From NCBI GenBank assembly GCA_038534295.1, contig JBCAXA010000002.1:434001-498000 (forward strand): a DNA stretch of 64,000 nucleotides. The letters are read 5' to 3'. The notes under the pieces were generated by a model that saw only the letters and a list, made by a program, of their open reading frames with translations, was not told the DNA's origin and made no database searches. The first letter of the stretch is position 1. Each line of letters begins with the position of its first letter. The DNA is from JBCAXA01 sp038534295 (lineage in GTDB: Bacteria; Pseudomonadota; Gammaproteobacteria; Steroidobacterales; Woeseiaceae). The position numbers were made by a program, and so were the translations under genes. Positions 62,762 through 64,000 of this stretch are shown here, one piece after another.

Positions 62762-64000
62762 ATGAAATCACTCAAGATTTTTCTAACGACGTCGCTGCTT
62801 TCAGTCGCTCTGACCGGCGCCGCCGTCGCACAGGAAGCAACGAGCCTCAATCAGTTGCTCGATCAGGTACGCCAAGGCGCGGCGAATGACCAGCGCGAGG
62901 CGCGCGAACGTCTGGAGATTTTTCAACGCGATCAAGCCAACCAACAGCGTTTGTTGCAGCAGGCCCGCAGTGAGCGGACCGCGCTGGAGCGGCGCGGCGA
63001 AGAGCTCGAAGCGCTGTTTGATCAAAACAACCAGCAAATCGCCACGGCGACGCAGGAATTGAACGAGCGCCTCGGTGCCCTTAAAGAGCTGTTTGGCGTT
63101 CTGCAGCAGGTGTCAGGCGACACGCAGAGTGTCTTCAAGGCATCGCTGACCAACGTCCAGTACCCGGACCGCGAGCAATTCCTCATCGAGCTCGGCAACA
63201 AAATGGCCAGCACGACGTCACTGGCGTCGATCGAGGACATCGAAACGCTGTGGTACGAGCTGCAGCGCGAGATGACCGAGACCGGCAAGATCGCCAAATT
63301 CACGGCCGACGTTACCGACAACGAAGGCCAAACGGCCAGCACGGAAGTGGTTCGTGTCGGTGCGTTCAATATCGTTACAGACGGCAAATACCTGCAGTAC
63401 TCGGCAAGCACCGGCAACGTCGCCGAATTGCCGCGTCAGCCGACTCAGGGCCGCTTCACCGGTTCGACCGCAGCGCTGGCTGGCGCCGGCGCCGGTGAAA
63501 TCGTCCGTTTCGGCGTCGACCCGACGCGCGGCGGAATCCTGGCACAGCTCGTCGATACACCGACGCTGCGTGAACGCGTCGATCAAGGCGGTGTCGTTGG
63601 CTATTGCATCATCGGCCTAGGTATTCTGGGTCTTCTGATCGCCGTGTTCCTGTTCTTCTCGTTGACCGCTGCCAGCAGCAAGGTCTCGGCGCAGCTCAAA
63701 GACACGAGCAATCCGAAGACCAACAACCCGCTGGGTCGGGTGTTGGCTACGTACGATGCGAACCGTTCGGTCGATACCGAAACGGTCGAGCTGAAATTGT
63801 CCGAAGCCGTGCTCAAGGAAACGCCCGCACTGACGCGCGGTTTGCTGTTCCTCAAGGTCATCGCAGCGGTCGCGCCGCTCGCCGGCCTGCTCGGCACGGT
63901 GACCGGCATGATCAAGACCTTCCAGGTGATCACGCTGTACGGCGCCGGCGATCCGAAACTAATGGCCGGCGGTATTTCGCAGGCTCTCATGACGACGGTA
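62762..64000 (+). CDS. Long ExbB/TolQ/MotA-family proton-channel protein (partial)
   Basis: Open to the right edge, 413 codons visible. A signal peptide (FLTTSLLSVALTGAAVAQ) is followed by a periplasmic coiled coil (about 25-125) and a second periplasmic part with ETLWYELQREMTETGK. The first channel helix is at about 280-304 (GYCIIGLGILGLLIAVFLFF), and AAVAPLAGLLGTVTGMIKTF with GGISQALMTT is the conserved MotA/TolQ/ExbB core. This is the long form paired with DUF3450 in TonB2-type systems. The C-terminus and the ExbD/TonB partners lie outside the window. Confidence 0.92.
   Translation, partial: MKSLKIFLTTSLLSVALTGAAVAQEATSLNQLLDQVRQGAANDQREARERLEIFQRDQANQQRLLQQARSERTALERRGEELEALFDQNNQQIATATQELNERLGALKELFGVLQQVSGDTQSVFKASLTNVQYPDREQFLIELGNKMASTTSLASIEDIETLWYELQREMTETGKIAKFTADVTDNEGQTASTEVVRVGAFNIVTDGKYLQYSASTGNVAELPRQPTQGRFTGSTAALAGAGAGEIVRFGVDPTRGGILAQLVDTPTLRERVDQGGVVGYCIIGLGILGLLIAVFLFFSLTAASSKVSAQLKDTSNPKTNNPLGRVLATYDANRSVDTETVELKLSEAVLKETPALTRGLLFLKVIAAVAPLAGLLGTVTGMIKTFQVITLYGAGDPKLMAGGISQALMTTV

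Overview
The window is a GC-rich (about 60 percent by eye), densely packed chromosomal segment from a gammaproteobacterium. Gene order places it near the Pseudomonas/Xanthomonadales/Chromatiales part of the class. Pseudomonas-like blocks are amidohydrolase-ubiG-gph beside gyrA-serC-pheA-aroA-cmk-rpsA-ihfB-lapA-lapB; aspC/uvrB with tRNA-Asn; and infC-rpmI-rplT-pheST-ihfA-merR-tRNA-Pro. Xanthomonas-like traits are a fused aspartokinase/diaminopimelate decarboxylase (lysAC), a his operon led by a TrpR/YerC-type regulator, an S-box in front of met genes, and a DUF3450/ExbB TonB-accessory system. No rRNA, CRISPR, insertion sequence or prophage was seen. The exact taxon cannot be named from the sequence.

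Layout: 1-2623 (minus): gph (cut by the window edge), ubiG, an amidohydrolase that has lost metal-ligand residues, an E. coli-type SOS box, and a VOC protein with an apparent CTG start. 2922-14792 (plus): gyrA, serC, serA, pheA, aroA, cmk, rpsA, ihfB, lapA, lapB. 14910-21538: comEA-like gene, galU, then a looser accessory stretch (metallo-beta-lactamase-fold protein, CPBP protease, M28 peptidase, lipoprotein, and a TetR regulator divergent from an NmrA-like oxidoreductase with twin operators). 21874-31333: tRNA-Asn, aspC, uvrB, tRNA-Val, infC (ATC start), rpmI, rplT, pheS, pheT, ihfA, merR-type gene, tRNA-Pro. 31463-32743: cyclase-like protein.

32936-39490 is a tightly overlapping run of threonine/serine dehydratase, D-2-hydroxyglutarate dehydrogenase, a transmembrane Ser/Thr kinase with a Calx-beta domain, and ilvD. 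39532-42332 is lysAC behind a short leader ORF and an intrinsic terminator. 42367-49429 (minus) is hisGDCBHAFE behind a TrpR-like regulator; hisI is absent. 49507-53397 (plus) is metB-metY-metX behind a SAM-I riboswitch. 53407-59295 (minus) is ilvC-leuACDB behind a leucine-rich leader peptide and attenuator. The end holds a quinone oxidoreductase, an acyl-CoA dehydrogenase, a DUF3450 protein and a partial long ExbB/TolQ-type channel protein.

The most interesting part is 32-60 kb. Within about 28 kb four amino-acid operons appear to use four separate controls: a repressor/palindrome (his), a riboswitch (met), a leucine attenuator (ilvC-leu), and a previously unfamiliar leader-ORF/terminator device in front of lysAC. 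Both leader ORFs start where transcription is predicted to begin, with no Shine-Dalgarno. A receptor-like Ser/Thr kinase is translationally coupled to metabolic enzymes in the same region. Unusual initiation codons recur: CTG for the VOC gene, ATC for infC, and no standard codon for hisF.
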